DNA from: an uncultured Rubrobacteraceae bacterium
GTDB lineage: Bacteria; Actinomycetota; Rubrobacteria; Rubrobacterales; Rubrobacteraceae
Direction: 5' to 3'
Assembly (NCBI GenBank): GCA_902806065.1
Contig: CADCVE010000001.1
Coordinates: 248,001-312,000, forward strand
Length of the DNA stretch: 64,000 bases
How positions within the stretch are numbered: the stretch's first letter is position 1; every line of letters starts with the position of its first letter. This document shows positions 62,509-64,000 of this stretch, one piece after another. The notes under the pieces were generated by a model. That model was not told the origin of the DNA. It did no database searches and saw only the letters and a list, made by a program, of their open reading frames with translations. The translations under genes and the position numbers were made by a program.

Positions 62509-63429
62509 ATGAACCTGACCTTCGCCGGTACCCCGCCTTTCGCCGCCACTATCCTGCGCGGCCTCCTGGAATCGGACCACGAGGTCGGGCTCGTGATCTC
62601 TCAACCTGTCCGCAGACGCGGACGCGGACGTACGCTCTCCTCGACTCCCGTCGCTGAACTCGCACTCTCAGCGGGCATTCCCTTGCTCCAGCCAGCTCGC
62701 ATAGGCGAGGTGACCGAAAGGATCTCCCAACAAGACGCCCTCGTGGTCGCAGCCTACGGCCAGATACTCCGCCCCGATACCCTCTACGCCGCTCCCCTGG
62801 GGGCCTGGAACGTCCACGCTTCCCTGCTCCCCGCCTACCGCGGAGCGGCCCCAATAGAACGTGCAATTATGGCTGGCGAGACCGAGACCGGGGTCTCCAT
62901 CATGCGCATGGACGAAGGTCTCGATACCGGCCCCGTTGCCCTTCAACTCCGAACGCCGATCCCACCGGATATGTCCGGCGGTGAACTCACTCAGGCCCTC
63001 GCTAACCTTGGGGCTAAAGCTATAGTAGAAAGTATGTCTAGCCTGGAGCAAAATTCGCTAACCCTAAGCGAGCAGGACAGGCTTAAAGCTACATATGCTG
63101 CTAAACTAGAGGATGAGGATAAGGTGATCCGGTGGGGTGAAGGGGTACGGAAGACGCACGATCTGGTCCGCGCTCTCACACCACATATAGGTGCGCGGAC
63201 GTTCCACCCCGAGGTCTCCGGTCCCGTCAAAGTCCTCCGCTCGAAGATATTTAAGGAAGGCCCTCAGGACTCTGAGACTGGAACCATTATTCCTGCAAAA
63301 GAGGCCATTTTGGTGGTATGTGGTGATGGTATATTGGAGGTTGTGGAGATTCAATTGCCGGGTGGAAAGGCTCTTCCGGCCGCTGATTTTCTGCGAGGAA
63401 GGGCTCTCTCGGGCGCTTTCGAACTCTGA
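62509..63429 (+). CDS. fmt: methionyl-tRNA formyltransferase
   Basis: FAGTPPFAATIL, HASLLPAYRGAAPIERAI; ATG 62509. Confidence 0.94.
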   Translation: MNLTFAGTPPFAATILRGLLESDHEVGLVISQPVRRRGRGRTLSSTPVAELALSAGIPLLQPARIGEVTERISQQDALVVAAYGQILRPDTLYAAPLGAWNVHASLLPAYRGAAPIERAIMAGETETGVSIMRMDEGLDTGPVALQLRTPIPPDMSGGELTQALANLGAKAIVESMSSLEQNSLTLSEQDRLKATYAAKLEDEDKVIRWGEGVRKTHDLVRALTPHIGARTFHPEVSGPVKVLRSKIFKEGPQDSETGTIIPAKEAILVVCGDGILEVVEIQLPGGKALPAADFLRGRALSGAFEL

Positions 63430-63519
63430 GTAGACACCATATGTGGTGCTTGAGGTTTCGTGCTCCGCAGGATGTGGAGATGGGCGCGCGCTGTTAGCGC
63501 CAATGCTACAATGCGTGCC

Positions 63520-63558
63520 ATGGGTGCCGTGGCGAGTTCGGGAAGGATAGTGCGATAA
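63520..63558 (+). CDS. possible 12-aa leaderless upstream ORF
   Basis: TACAAT (63507..63512), 7 nt, ATG; MGAVASSGRIVR*. Confidence 0.25.
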   Translation: MGAVASSGRIVR

Positions 63559-63581
63559 CAGAGCGGGAGACCACTACTGGC

Positions 63582-64000
63582 ATGTCTCAACCGCAAGTTC
63601 AGGTGCAAGAAGTAGACCTTGACGAAGGTATAAGGCTGGCCATTGTGGGGGCGGGTGGTTACGGGCGTCTCGCGCTGGATGTCTTGATCGCGAGCGGGTT
63701 CGAGAGCTGGGTTATTGGCTTTTACGACGACGCTCACGCCATACTTCCGGATAAGGTGCGCGGTTTTCCGGTCCTTGGGGATATTGGGATGTTGAAGAGC
63801 ATGCTCTCCGTCGAGGCCGTGCATATCGTGGTGGCCATTACGGACAACGTCGTGAGGTTGCGACTGGCGAACTCCATTCGGGCGCTCGGGGCGCAGTTCT
63901 TTACGGCTGGGCATCCGGCTGCGTATGTGTCGGCGGATGCGGTTGTTGGAGATGGGACGGTTTTGGCGGCGGGGGCGGTGGTGCATCCGGATGCAGCGGT
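63582..64000 (+). CDS. NeuD/PglD-like sugar O-acyltransferase, truncated by window end
   Basis: LAIVGAGGYGRLALDVLIASG...VIGFYDD...FPVLGD, then left-handed beta-helix-like hexapeptides (AYVSADAVVGDGTVLAAGAVVHPDAAV). Confidence 0.8.
   Translation, partial: MSQPQVQVQEVDLDEGIRLAIVGAGGYGRLALDVLIASGFESWVIGFYDDAHAILPDKVRGFPVLGDIGMLKSMLSVEAVHIVVAITDNVVRLRLANSIRALGAQFFTAGHPAAYVSADAVVGDGTVLAAGAVVHPDAA

Overview
Mostly core chromosome of a high-GC actinobacterium. Gene order and protein style suggest a Rubrobacter-type lineage (inference, not searched). About 5.1 kb at the left end looks foreign or chimeric: carboxymuconolactone decarboxylase, ECF41-type sigma factor, AraC regulator, VOC protein, UvrA-like ABC protein, and a frameshifted VOC remnant. 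It abuts a 5'-truncated comEC. An AT-richer cassette with one DUF6414-like ORF follows, flanked by two diverged copies of the comEC 3' end. From holA onward the content is housekeeping: holA, rpsT, lepA, hrcA, dnaJ, rsmE, hinT, yqeY, phoH, pgpH-like, ybeY, dgkA-PAP2, cdd, era, deoC, recO, dgt, ppc, dnaG, two tRNAs, the dcw cluster (mraZ to divIVA), rluD, the pyr operon (pyrR-B-C-carA-carB-pyrK-X-pyrD), mihF, gmk, rpoZ, coaBC, metK, priA, def, fmt and a partial NeuD-like gene. Main second-look items: the comEC 3'-end duplication around the DUF6414-like cassette; a PyrR-type RNA hairpin sequestering the pyrR Shine-Dalgarno; MraZ boxes plus a probable CTG start for mraZ; a probable ACG start for phoH; a CoaBC with an apparently degenerate CoaC half; a DgkA-PAP2 fusion; small ORFs missed by the 60-aa cutoff; and a C-rich, G-poor rut-like spacer before dcw. 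No CRISPR array, transposase, integrase or rRNA was seen. I found no clear multi-gene undescribed system; the cassette at comEC is the best candidate for novelty.
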